Shown one piece after another: positions 11,500 to 18,739 of a stretch of DNA of 64,000 nt. This DNA is from Roseibacterium elongatum DSM 19469 (GTDB lineage: Bacteria > Pseudomonadota > Alphaproteobacteria > Rhodobacterales > Rhodobacteraceae): assembly GCF_000590925.1 (NCBI RefSeq), contig NZ_CP004372.1:2895001-2959000 (forward strand). Reading direction: 5' to 3'. The first letter of the stretch is position 1, and each line of letters starts with the position of its first letter. A program made the position numbers and the translations under genes. The notes beneath the pieces were generated by a model, which saw nothing but the letters and a program-made list of their open reading frames with translations, made no database searches and was not told the DNA's origin.

Positions 11500-12204
11500 T
11501 CAGCCGCGAAAGCCGGTTGCGACCACGAATTTCTCGGAACTGTCCGCGCGCGAGGCGCCCGGTTTGACATTGGCCACCTCGTCGAACCGCTGTTTGAGCA
11601 GGGTCTGCAGCCCCCCTTCGGCCCCCCCGGCCAGGACCTTGGCCACGAAGGTGCCACCCTCCTCGAGAACGTCGAAGGCCAGCTCGGCGGCGGCCTCGCA
11701 CAGGGCGATGATGCGCAGGTGGTCCGTCTGCTTGTGCCCCGAGGATGCGGCGGCCATATCGCTCATCACCACGTCGGCCTTGCCCCCGAGCCAGGCCTTG
11801 ACCTTGTCGTCGGCGCCCTCTTCCATGAAATCGAGGACATGCAGTTCGGCCCCGGCGATGGGCTCGACCTCCTGCAGATCGACGCCGATGATCCGCCCCA
11901 CCGCCTTGCCGGGTTTGTCCCCCAGTGCATTGATCCGGGGCACCGCGACCTGGCACCAGCCGCCGGGGGCGCAGCCGAGATCGACCACCCGCGCGCCGGG
12001 AACGAGAAAGCGGTACTTGTCGTCCAGTTCGAGGATCTTGAACGCCGCCCGCCCACGATAGCCCTCGCGCTTGGCGCGTGCGACGTAAGGGTCATTCAAC
12101 TGCCGCTCCAGCCAACGGGTCGAAGACAGCTTGCGTCCGCGCGCCGTCTTCACCTTCACCCGCAAATCGCGCTGCCCGCGCCCGCTCGTGGTCTTCTTCG
12201 GCAT
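11500..12204 (-). CDS. rlmE: 23S rRNA (uridine-2552-2'-O)-methyltransferase RlmE
   Basis: A 234-residue FtsJ-type methyltransferase. It carries the N-terminal lysine motif ([13 protein letters not shown]), the SAM-binding [15 protein letters not shown], the catalytic Asp in [10 protein letters not shown] and the late lysine in [12 protein letters not shown], giving the K-D-K-E tetrad of 2'-O-methyltransferases. It modifies U2552 in the 23S A-loop during late 50S assembly. The start at 12204 ([10 protein letters not shown]) is preceded by an AAAGGG element; the open frame extends 17 codons further to a TTG, which I consider less likely. Intergenic repeats lie on both sides. Confidence 0.93.
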   Translation of the reverse strand: MPKKTTSGRGQRDLRVKVKTARGRKLSSTRWLERQLNDPYVARAKREGYRGRAAFKILELDDKYRFLVPGARVVDLGCAPGGWCQVAVPRINALGDKPGKAVGRIIGVDLQEVEPIAGAELHVLDFMEEGADDKVKAWLGGKADVVMSDMAAASSGHKQTDHLRIIALCEAAAELAFDVLEEGGTFVAKVLAGGAEGGLQTLLKQRFDEVANVKPGASRADSSEKFVVATGFRG

Positions 12205-12255
12205 GCCGTTGCCCTTTCCCGCGACACGCCCTGCCGGGCGCATCCCCAGTTCCAA

Positions 12256-12362
12256 TCTTTATCCAATAAATATGCCCGCGCGGAGCGCGCAAGCGCCGCA
12301 AGGGGCTCGATGCCCCTTGCGGCGCTTTTCCCGGGCGACGGCAAAGCCGGCGCAATCCCTCG
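12256..12362 (+). repeat. Dispersed intergenic hairpin repeat, copy 3
   Basis: It starts ATCTTTATCCAATAAATATG and contains a perfect 16-bp stem (12291-12306 against 12312-12327) with a 5-base loop, then CCCGGGCGACGG and GGCGCAATCCCTC, which repeat the tail of copy 1. It lies between rlmE and the Ppx/GppA gene. Confidence 0.75.
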
Positions 12363-12366
12363 GGTG

Positions 12367-13524
12367 TCAGAACGGCCCATCCTCCAACACGCCATCGGCC
12401 GACATCTGCGCATAGAGCAGCCCTTCGCGCAGGCCACGATCGGCCACGCTCAATCGATCGGTCGGCCACGCCCTGAGCAACGCCTGCAGGATCGCCGCGC
12501 CCGACATGATCAGGGTCTGGCGATCCCGTCCGATCCGAGGGTCGCGGCGGCGCCCATCCGGCCCGAGGGCGAGATACTGATTGATCACCATGTCGATCTG
12601 GTCCGAGGTCATGCGCAAACCATCGACCTTGTTGCGATCGTATCTGCGCAGGCCCAGATGACTGGCCGCCACCGTGGTCACGGTGCCGCTGGTCCCGATG
12701 ATCTGGAACCCGTCACGCGCCTGTTCGGCGGCGTCGTCATAGGGGGAAAACTCGGCCAGTTGCTCTTCGAAAAACCAGCTCATCAATGCAAAGCGCGCAC
12801 CATCGTCGGTCACGTCGCGATACATGTCCTTGAGTGTCGCCACCCCCAATGGGATCGAGATCCAGTCCACCACCTTGGCGCGCGGAAAGATCGAATCCGC
12901 GTTGTCGAAGCCCTGGTGCAGGCGCATGATCGCGCGGGGGCGTTCCAGGCGCGGCACCCGGCTGAGGTCGATCCAGACCAGTTCCGTCGATCCGCCGCCG
13001 ATATCGACCACCAGCAATTGCTCGGTCCGGGTCGAGACCAGAGGCGCACAGGACACCACGGCAAGCCGCGCCTCTTCCTCGGGCTGGATGATTTCCAGGG
13101 CCAGTCCGGTGTCGCGTTTCACCAGGTCGATGAACTCGGCGGCGTTGCTGGCGCGCCGGCACGCCTCGGTCGCCACGAGGCGCATCCGCTCCACGCGGTG
13201 TTTGGCCAGCTTCTTGTGACAGATCTTGAGCGCCCCCACGGCCCGCGCCATCGACGCGCGCGAGAGCCGGCCCGAGGCCTCCAGCCCCTGCCCCAGTTGA
13301 ACGCTCTTGGAAAAGCTGTCGACGACATGCAACTGATTGCCCTTGGGCTGGGCGATCAGCATCCGGCAGGAATTGGTCCCGAGATCCAGCGCGGCATAAA
13401 GGTCCGCCGGGTCCGGGCGGGGGGCGGGTGCAGGTCGACGTTCGACAGGCGGGGTCGCGGGCGGCGTGACCGTTGCGACGGGTCTGGGGAACGGGCCGGC
13501 ACCTCGGGATCGCTTGCGCGACAT
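12367..13524 (-). CDS. Ppx/GppA family phosphatase (exopolyphosphatase type)
   Basis: A 385-residue member of the ASKHA-fold Ppx/GppA family. After a proline-rich, basic N-terminus (about residues 1-40) comes the phosphate-binding motif LYAALDLGTNSCRMLIA, then the second phosphate loop LLVVDIGGGSTELVW and FQIIGTSGTVTTVAAS. Members hydrolyse polyphosphate or guanosine pentaphosphate; the sequence alone does not say which. It is upstream of rlmE on the same strand with a repeat in between. I assign no symbol because ppx and gppA cannot be separated here. Confidence 0.88.
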   Translation of the reverse strand: MSRKRSRGAGPFPRPVATVTPPATPPVERRPAPAPRPDPADLYAALDLGTNSCRMLIAQPKGNQLHVVDSFSKSVQLGQGLEASGRLSRASMARAVGALKICHKKLAKHRVERMRLVATEACRRASNAAEFIDLVKRDTGLALEIIQPEEEARLAVVSCAPLVSTRTEQLLVVDIGGGSTELVWIDLSRVPRLERPRAIMRLHQGFDNADSIFPRAKVVDWISIPLGVATLKDMYRDVTDDGARFALMSWFFEEQLAEFSPYDDAAEQARDGFQIIGTSGTVTTVAASHLGLRRYDRNKVDGLRMTSDQIDMVINQYLALGPDGRRRDPRIGRDRQTLIMSGAAILQALLRAWPTDRLSVADRGLREGLLYAQMSADGVLEDGPF

Positions 13525-13868
13525 GGGGCGCCTCCGAAATCTGGTTGGTTATGTCGATCCTAGCCATGTGCTCGCCATGACACAACATGTCCTCGCCGAC
13601 ACCCCGGCCGCACCGACCGGCGCAGCCCGGCATCTGGCGCGTCCGCGCATGCGTGCCCGGTCATTGGGCCCCGAGGGGATGCTGCCCGACCCTGTTCGAC
13701 ACCCGCATGACTGCGCTGCGTCCTTTCCACCAAGGCGCGACGGCGGAAAATCACGAACTTGGTCGCTCACGGGCGGCACGATGTCGAAATTGGCACCGGG
13801 GCCGCCGCGCATCGGTCATACTCTGGGGTCGGATACGCAGGACCACCACACGCGAACAGGAGATCCGA
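13525..13868. other. Divergent intergenic region between ppx/gppA and the C1 cluster
   Basis: This 344-bp interval must hold the promoters of both divergent units. I see an AGGAG ribosome-binding site just before 13869 but no cobalamin or SAM riboswitch motif and no convincing operator. The open frames crossing it look non-coding. Confidence 0.5.
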
Positions 13869-14186
13869 ATGCCCGTCGTCACGCTCGTCTATTGGCGCGA
13901 CATCCCCGCCCAGGTGATCGTGGGCAAGGGCCGACGCGGTGCGAAGGCGCCGCTGCCCGAGCGTTTCGAACAGGCCATCGACCGTGTCGCGATGAAGATC
14001 GGCGCCCGCGACGAGGACGCCTACCTGCGCGAGTGGCGCCGAGCCGAGATCGGAGAGGTCGACGGCGATCCGCACGAGATCGCCGCCGCGACGGCCGCGC
14101 GGCTGGAGGCCGAATACGATGCGGCGCGCCTCAAGCGCCTGATTGCGGCCGAAGGGGTGGATGCCGTCACCACCCCGGCGACCTGA
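13869..14186 (+). CDS. Small 'virulence factor' family protein of the C1 cluster
   Basis: A 105-residue protein (MPVVTLVYWRDIPAQVIVGK) that I recognise as the short conserved family often labelled 'virulence factor' in roseobacter genomes; the label has no experimental basis that I know of here. It has no signal peptide or membrane segment, and its C-terminal half is charged and helical (EIAAATAARLEAEYDAARLK). AGGAG precedes the ATG. It is the first gene of a tight plus-strand cluster, 30 bp upstream of the MetF-like gene, so a role in C1 transfer is inferred from context alone. Confidence 0.7.
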   Translation: MPVVTLVYWRDIPAQVIVGKGRRGAKAPLPERFEQAIDRVAMKIGARDEDAYLREWRRAEIGEVDGDPHEIAAATAARLEAEYDAARLKRLIAAEGVDAVTTPAT

Positions 14187-14216
14187 CCGACCTTGCCCTC
14201 ATTTCGGGAGATCCTC

Positions 14217-15167
14217 ATGGCCCTTCTGTCCTTTCGCAGCCCCACGGCCCGCGCGCATCCCGTCACTCGGGCCTCCGGGTCACTCGAAGCGTTGCTGCAG
14301 GGCTATTCGATCGAGGTGATGCCGCGCACCGCCGACAAGGTGGCGGATTTCCGCGCCCTTTTGCCTGCCGGTACGCGCATCTACATCGCCCATATCGATG
14401 GCACCCCGATCGAGGACATGGTGCATACCGCACGCCGCCTCGCCCGTGACGGGTTCGAGGTCATGCCGCATTTCCCCGCCCGCTCGATCCCCGATGCGCA
14501 GACCCTTTCCGACTGGATCGCGCGGTATCAGGACGAGGCCAACGTGACCGAGGGGCTGATCCTGGCCGGGGGCATTCCCGAAACGCGCGGCCGCTTTCAC
14601 TGCTCGATGCAGCTTCTGGAAACGGGCCTCTTCGACAAGGCGGGGTTCAAGCGCCTGCATGTGGCGGGCCACCCCGAGGGCAACCGCGACATCGACCCCA
14701 AGGGGGGCGACCGGGCCGTGATGGATGCGCTGCGGTGGAAACAGGCGTTTTCCGAGCGGACGGACGCCAAGATGGCGCTGGCGACCCAGTTCGCCTTCGA
14801 TGCGGGCCCGGTCATTGCCTGGGCCGAGCGGTTGCGCGCCGAGGGGATCGACCTGCCCATCCACCTGGGCATCGCGGGGCCCGCGAAACTGCAAACCCTG
14901 ATCAAGTTCGCCATCGCCTGCGGTGTCGGCCCCTCGCTTGGCGTGTTGCAGCGCCGGGCCAGAGATGTGACGAAACTGGTCAAGCCGATGGAGCCGACCG
15001 AGATCCTGCGCGCGTTGGCGGCGCACAAGGCCGCCCATCCCGACAGCCTGATCGAGCGCATCCATTTCTTCCCGCTCGGCGGGATCCGCACCAATGCCGA
15101 ATGGGCCATCGCCAATGGCGGCCCCTCGGCGCAACCCGCAAACACCCACCCGGAAAGCACCGCCTGA
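14217..15167 (+). CDS. Methylenetetrahydrofolate reductase (MetF-like)
   Basis: A 316-residue TIM-barrel protein resembling MetF: YSIEVMPRTADKVADF near the start, then IYIAHIDGTPIEDMVHTARRL, a GLILAGGIPETRG segment and HVAGHPEGN, which echo the flavin/folate-binding strands of methylene-THF reductases. It interconverts 5,10-methylene-THF and 5-methyl-THF. The ATG at 14217 has GGGAG six bases upstream; an in-frame ATG at 14193 lacks one. It sits one base upstream of the methyltransferase gene, so translation is probably coupled. In this setting it may run toward oxidation of methyl-THF; that direction is inference. Confidence 0.8.
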   Translation: MALLSFRSPTARAHPVTRASGSLEALLQGYSIEVMPRTADKVADFRALLPAGTRIYIAHIDGTPIEDMVHTARRLARDGFEVMPHFPARSIPDAQTLSDWIARYQDEANVTEGLILAGGIPETRGRFHCSMQLLETGLFDKAGFKRLHVAGHPEGNRDIDPKGGDRAVMDALRWKQAFSERTDAKMALATQFAFDAGPVIAWAERLRAEGIDLPIHLGIAGPAKLQTLIKFAIACGVGPSLGVLQRRARDVTKLVKPMEPTEILRALAAHKAAHPDSLIERIHFFPLGGIRTNAEWAIANGGPSAQPANTHPESTA

Positions 15168-15168
15168 C

Positions 15169-16158
15169 ATGACCCGCACCGTTCTGGAATCCGCGACCAA
15201 GACCGTCGTCATCGGCTTTGACGAGCCGTTCTGCGTCATCGGCGAGCGCATCAACCCCACCGGCCGCAAGAAACTGGCCGCCGAACTGGAGATGGACGAC
15301 TTCTCGACCGTCGAGCGCGACGCGCTGGAACAGGTCGCCTGCGGGGCGATGGTGCTGGATGTGAACTCGGGCGCGGTCTTCACCAACAAGATGGCCGAGG
15401 ATCCGCGCTACGCCGACAACAATTTCGTCGAGCCGATGTTGATGAAGGCGTTGATCGAAAAGGTGCAGGCGCTGGTCGACGTGCCGCTGTGCATCGACAG
15501 CTCGGTCCCCGGCGCGTTGGAGAACGGGCTGGAAATGGCCAATGGCCGCCCGCTGCTGAACTCGGTCACCGGCGAGGAAGAACGGCTGGAGACGATCCTG
15601 CCGCTGGTCAAGAAATACAACGTGCCGGTGGTGGCGATCTCGAACGACGATACCGGGATTTCCGAGGACCCGGACGTGCGCTTTGCCGTCGCGAAAAAGA
15701 TCGTCGAACGCGCCGCCGATTTCGGCATTCCGGCCCATGACATCGTGGTCGACCCGCTTGTGATGCCCATCGGCGCGATGGCGACCGCGGGCAAGCAGGT
15801 GTTCGAACTGGTGGGGCGTCTGCGGGGCGAACTGGGCGTGAACACGACCTGCGGCGCGTCGAATATCAGTTTCGGCCTGCCCAACCGCCATGGCATCAAC
15901 GCGGCCTTCCTGCCCATGGCCATCGGCGCGGGCATGACCAGCGCGATCATGAACCCGGTCCGCTCGGTCGAGATGGAGGCGGTGAACGCCGCGAATTTCC
16001 TGATGGATCACGACCGCAATGGCGGCAAGTGGATCACATTCGCCCGCGTGCTGGACGCCGTGAAGGAGGGCACGCCTTTTCCCGAGGCCGCCAAGGCCGC
16101 CCAGGCCAGCAGCGGCGGGCGCGGCGGACGGCGCGGCGGACGGCGGCGTGCGGGCTAA
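15169..16158 (+). CDS. Methyltetrahydrofolate:corrinoid-type methyltransferase (pterin-binding domain)
   Basis: A 329-residue pterin-binding TIM-barrel protein. It contains the hallmark CVIGERINPTGRKKLA, then MVLDVNSGAVFTNK, VPLCIDSSVPGALENGL and GASNISFGLPNR, as in AcsE/MeTr and MtgA-type enzymes that move the methyl group between methyl-THF and a corrinoid cofactor. The last 20 residues are Gly/Arg-rich (GGRGGRRGGRRR), which is unusual for the family and may bind nucleic acid or simply be a disordered tail. It follows the MetF-like gene by one base and precedes a small gene and a RACo-like activator. No corrinoid protein gene lies within the window. Confidence 0.85.
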   Translation: MTRTVLESATKTVVIGFDEPFCVIGERINPTGRKKLAAELEMDDFSTVERDALEQVACGAMVLDVNSGAVFTNKMAEDPRYADNNFVEPMLMKALIEKVQALVDVPLCIDSSVPGALENGLEMANGRPLLNSVTGEEERLETILPLVKKYNVPVVAISNDDTGISEDPDVRFAVAKKIVERAADFGIPAHDIVVDPLVMPIGAMATAGKQVFELVGRLRGELGVNTTCGASNISFGLPNRHGINAAFLPMAIGAGMTSAIMNPVRSVEMEAVNAANFLMDHDRNGGKWITFARVLDAVKEGTPFPEAAKAAQASSGGRGGRRGGRRRAG

Positions 16159-16193
16159 GGCTTTGTTAACCGGGATGGGGCAAACTCGGGTCC

Positions 16194-16424
16194 ATGACCT
16201 GCCTGCGCCCCCTCTCTGCCAATGACCAGTGGATGAGCCAGATCTTCTCGGCCCGATCCGCGCAAACCGGGGGCGTCGTTCGGCGCAGCGTCGCAGATGT
16301 GGAGCGGAAAATCGGACGTGACGCGCTGGAGCTTGAGGTGCGCCGCCGCGGCTTTCACCTGCTGGAAGCCGGCGGACAGTTCATCATCATCTGCACCCGC
16401 GCCGATCTGCGCGTCCTTGTCTGA
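16194..16424 (+). CDS. Small conserved protein of the C1 cluster
   Basis: A 76-residue protein with a compact core, GGVVRRSVADVERKIGR followed by RRGFHLLEAGGQFIIICTR. I recall very similar short proteins in roseobacter genomes carrying the label N-(5'-phosphoribosyl)anthranilate isomerase, which is implausible at this size because TrpF is a full TIM barrel. Met-14 (16233) is an alternative start. It lies between the methyltransferase and the corrinoid activator genes on the same strand, so a link to the methyl-transfer module is likely, but the function is unknown. Confidence 0.65.
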   Translation: MTCLRPLSANDQWMSQIFSARSAQTGGVVRRSVADVERKIGRDALELEVRRRGFHLLEAGGQFIIICTRADLRVLV

Positions 16425-16427
16425 GAC

Positions 16428-16480
16428 GAATAATCTTCAAGAAGATTATTCGGGCCGAAGAATTTTCTTGAAAATTCTTC
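16428..16480. repeat. Twin palindrome element (AT-rich)
   Basis: Two perfect 11-bp stems stand side by side: GAATAATCTTC (16428-16438) against 16441-16451 with a two-base AA centre, then GAAGAATTTTC (16457-16467) against 16470-16480 with a TT centre, separated by GGGCC. The element is strikingly AT-rich for this genome and fills most of the gap before the RACo-like gene. Confidence 0.85.
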
Positions 16481-16529
16481 TTCCCTGCCGTGGCACGATC
16501 TATCTGCGCGACACCGCACAAAGGTTGGC

Positions 16530-18575
16530 ATGACCCAGGACCCTCTCGTCATCTTCACCCCCTCGGGCAAGCGCGGCCGTTTTCCCGCCGGAACCCCCGT
16601 TTTGACGGCCGCGCGACAGTTGGGCGTCGATCTCGATTCGGTCTGTGGCGGGCGCGGGATCTGTTCGAAATGCCAGGTGGCGCCGTCCTACGGCGACTTT
16701 CCCAAGCATGGCGTCACGGTGCGCGAGGGCGCGCTGAGCGACTGGAACGCCGTCGAGGAACGCTATGACCGCGTGCGCGGGCTGACATCCGGTCGGCGGC
16801 TTGGCTGCCAGGCCACCGTGCAGGGCGATATCGTCATCGACGTGCCCCCCGAAAGCCAGGTTCACCGCCAGGTGGTGCGCAAGGCGGCGTCAAACAGACC
16901 CATAACCATGGACCCGGCCACGCGGCTGGTCATGGTCGAGGTGCAGGCGCCCGACATGCATGATCCGTCGGGCGATTTCGAGCGTCTGGCGCAGGCCCTG
17001 AAAGACCAGTGGCAGATCGAGGGCGTCACAGCCCCGCTTTCGATCCTGCAAAAGCTTCAACCGGCCCTGCGCAAGGGCAATTGGCAGGTCAGTGTCGCGC
17101 TGCATCAGGCCGCCGGACAGGACAAGCCTGTCATCCTCGACATCTGGCCAGGGCTGCACGAGGGCGGGCTTTACGGGCTGGCAATCGACCTGGGCTCGAC
17201 CACCATCGCGGCGCATTTGTGCGACCTGGGCGATGGGCGGGTTCTGGCCTCGTCGGGCCTGATGAACCCGCAGATCCGCTTTGGCGAAGACCTGATGAGC
17301 CGGGTCTCCTACGCCATGATGAACCCCGGCGGCGATGCCGAGATGACCCACGCGGTGCGCGAGGCCATGGCGACGCTGGCCGGCGAGATCGCGGCCGAGG
17401 GGGGGATCGACCCTGCGCTGATCTTTGAGGTTGTCGTCGTCTGCAACCCGGTGATGCACCATCTGTTGCTGGGGATCGATCCGGTGGAACTTGGCCAGGC
17501 ACCTTTCGCTCTGGCGACGGCGGGCAGTGTCACCCTGTCGGCCGCAGAGTTGGGCCTGACGCCGATCGCCCCCGCCGCGCAGGCCTACCTGCTGCCTTGC
17601 ATCGCGGGCCATGTCGGCGCCGATGCCGCCGCCGTGGCGCTGGCCGAGGCCCCCAATCGCGCCGAGGAGCTGACCCTGATCGTCGATGTGGGCACCAATG
17701 CCGAGATCCTGCTGGGCGACAGAGAGGGCGTTCTGGCCTGTTCCTCGCCCACCGGGCCGGCCTTCGAAGGGGCGCAGATCAGCGCCGGACAACGCGCCGC
17801 ACCCGGCGCGATCGAACGGGTGGAGATCGACCACGACACGAAAGAGCCGCGTTTCAAGGTGATCGGCTGCGATCTGTGGTCAACCGATCCCGGCTTTGCC
17901 GCGGCCACGATGGACACGGGCGTCACCGGCATCTGCGGCTCGGGCATCATCGAGGCGGTGGCGGAGATGCGCATGGCCGGGTTGCTCGACCCCTCGGGCC
18001 TGATCGGCGGGCCCGAGGCGACGGGCAGCGCGCGATGCGAGGCGCAGGGGCGGACCTATGCCTATCTGCTGCATGACGCGACCGCCGAGGGCGGGCCGCG
18101 CATTCTGGTGACGCAGGGCGATATCCGGGCGATCCAGCTGGCGAAATCGGCACTCTATGCCGGGGCCCGCCTGCTGATGGACCAGCGCGGCGTCGACAAG
18201 GTCGAGCGGATCGTGCTGGCTGGGGCCTTCGGCGCGCATATCAGCCCGAAACACGCGATGGTGCTGGGCATGATCCCCGACGCGGCCCTGGACAAGGTGA
18301 CCAGCGCCGGAAACGCCGCCGGCCATGGCGCGCGCATCGCGCTCTGCAACCGCGCGGCGCGGAGCCAGATCGAGCAGACGGTGCGCAAGATTCACAAGGT
18401 CGAAACGGCGGTCGAGCCGCGCTTTCAGGAGCATTTCGTGAACGCCAACGCGATCCCGCATGCAACCGATCCCTTCCCGGCCCTGGCGCGGGTTGCGCCC
18501 CTGCCCCAGGTGCATTTCGGCGCGTCGGCAGGCGGGGGCGACGGCAGCGGGCGCCGGCGGCGGCGGCGCGGCTGA
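16530..18575 (+). CDS. ASKHA-domain corrinoid activation protein (RACo-like)
   Basis: A 681-residue protein with an N-terminal [2Fe-2S] ferredoxin domain (Cys39, Cys45 and Cys48 in SVCGGRGICSKCQV, plus Cys93 in RRLGCQA), a linker, and a C-terminal ASKHA ATPase region: YGLAIDLGSTTIAAHL, LTLIVDVGTNAEILLG, TGICGSGIIEAV and LAGAFGAHIS. This is the layout of RACo, which uses ATP to reduce inactive Co(II) corrinoid proteins to Co(I). The extreme C-terminus is Gly/Arg-rich (GDGSGRRRRRRG), echoing the tail of the methyltransferase two genes upstream. Its presence implies a corrinoid methyl carrier encoded outside the window. Confidence 0.88.
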   Translation: MTQDPLVIFTPSGKRGRFPAGTPVLTAARQLGVDLDSVCGGRGICSKCQVAPSYGDFPKHGVTVREGALSDWNAVEERYDRVRGLTSGRRLGCQATVQGDIVIDVPPESQVHRQVVRKAASNRPITMDPATRLVMVEVQAPDMHDPSGDFERLAQALKDQWQIEGVTAPLSILQKLQPALRKGNWQVSVALHQAAGQDKPVILDIWPGLHEGGLYGLAIDLGSTTIAAHLCDLGDGRVLASSGLMNPQIRFGEDLMSRVSYAMMNPGGDAEMTHAVREAMATLAGEIAAEGGIDPALIFEVVVVCNPVMHHLLLGIDPVELGQAPFALATAGSVTLSAAELGLTPIAPAAQAYLLPCIAGHVGADAAAVALAEAPNRAEELTLIVDVGTNAEILLGDREGVLACSSPTGPAFEGAQISAGQRAAPGAIERVEIDHDTKEPRFKVIGCDLWSTDPGFAAATMDTGVTGICGSGIIEAVAEMRMAGLLDPSGLIGGPEATGSARCEAQGRTYAYLLHDATAEGGPRILVTQGDIRAIQLAKSALYAGARLLMDQRGVDKVERIVLAGAFGAHISPKHAMVLGMIPDAALDKVTSAGNAAGHGARIALCNRAARSQIEQTVRKIHKVETAVEPRFQEHFVNANAIPHATDPFPALARVAPLPQVHFGASAGGGDGSGRRRRRRG

Positions 18576-18592
18576 TCCCGCATGTCTGCCCC

Positions 18593-18622
18593 TTGACGGC
18601 CCCCGTGAAAGGGCAGTATCCC
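18593..18622 (+). promoter_or_regulatory. Promoter of tRNA-Gly
   Basis: A consensus-like -35 element TTGACG (18593-18598) and a -10 element TATCCC (18617-18622) are spaced by 18 bp and lie 14 bp before the first base of the mature tRNA, as expected for a stable-RNA promoter. Confidence 0.65.
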
Positions 18623-18635
18623 ACCGCCTCAGAGC

Positions 18636-18709
18636 GCGGGTATGGTGAAAAGGTATCACGCGAGCTTCCCAAGCTTAAGTTACGGGTTCGATTCCCGTTA
18701 CCCGCTCCA
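18636..18709 (+). tRNA. tRNA-Gly (anticodon CCC)
   Basis: A 74-base cloverleaf including an encoded CCA. The acceptor stem is GCGGGTA/TACCCGC, the D arm is GTG-AAAAGGTAT-CAC, the anticodon loop is TTCCCAA (anticodon 18668-18670) and the T arm is ACGGG-TTCGATT-CCCGT. The outer anticodon-stem pairs are weak (C27 faces A43, and G28-U42 is a wobble). It decodes GGG. Confidence 0.95.
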
Positions 18710-18739
18710 GATCTTCCACAACTCGGCCGGCGTCAGGGC

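Noticed and set aside
13525..13868. Cobalamin riboswitch ahead of the C1 cluster
   Set aside because: No B12-box-like sequence or matching stem could be found by eye in the leader.
16159..16193. TTTGTTAACC as a CtrA-binding half site
   Set aside because: Only one half site is present without the second TTAA at the proper spacing, and the location follows a stop codon.
18675..18739. C-terminal tail of the second oxidoreductase frame running into the tRNA gene
   Set aside because: After the shift near 18885 the residues become Arg/Pro-rich noise; the correct frame stops at 18740, just outside the tRNA.
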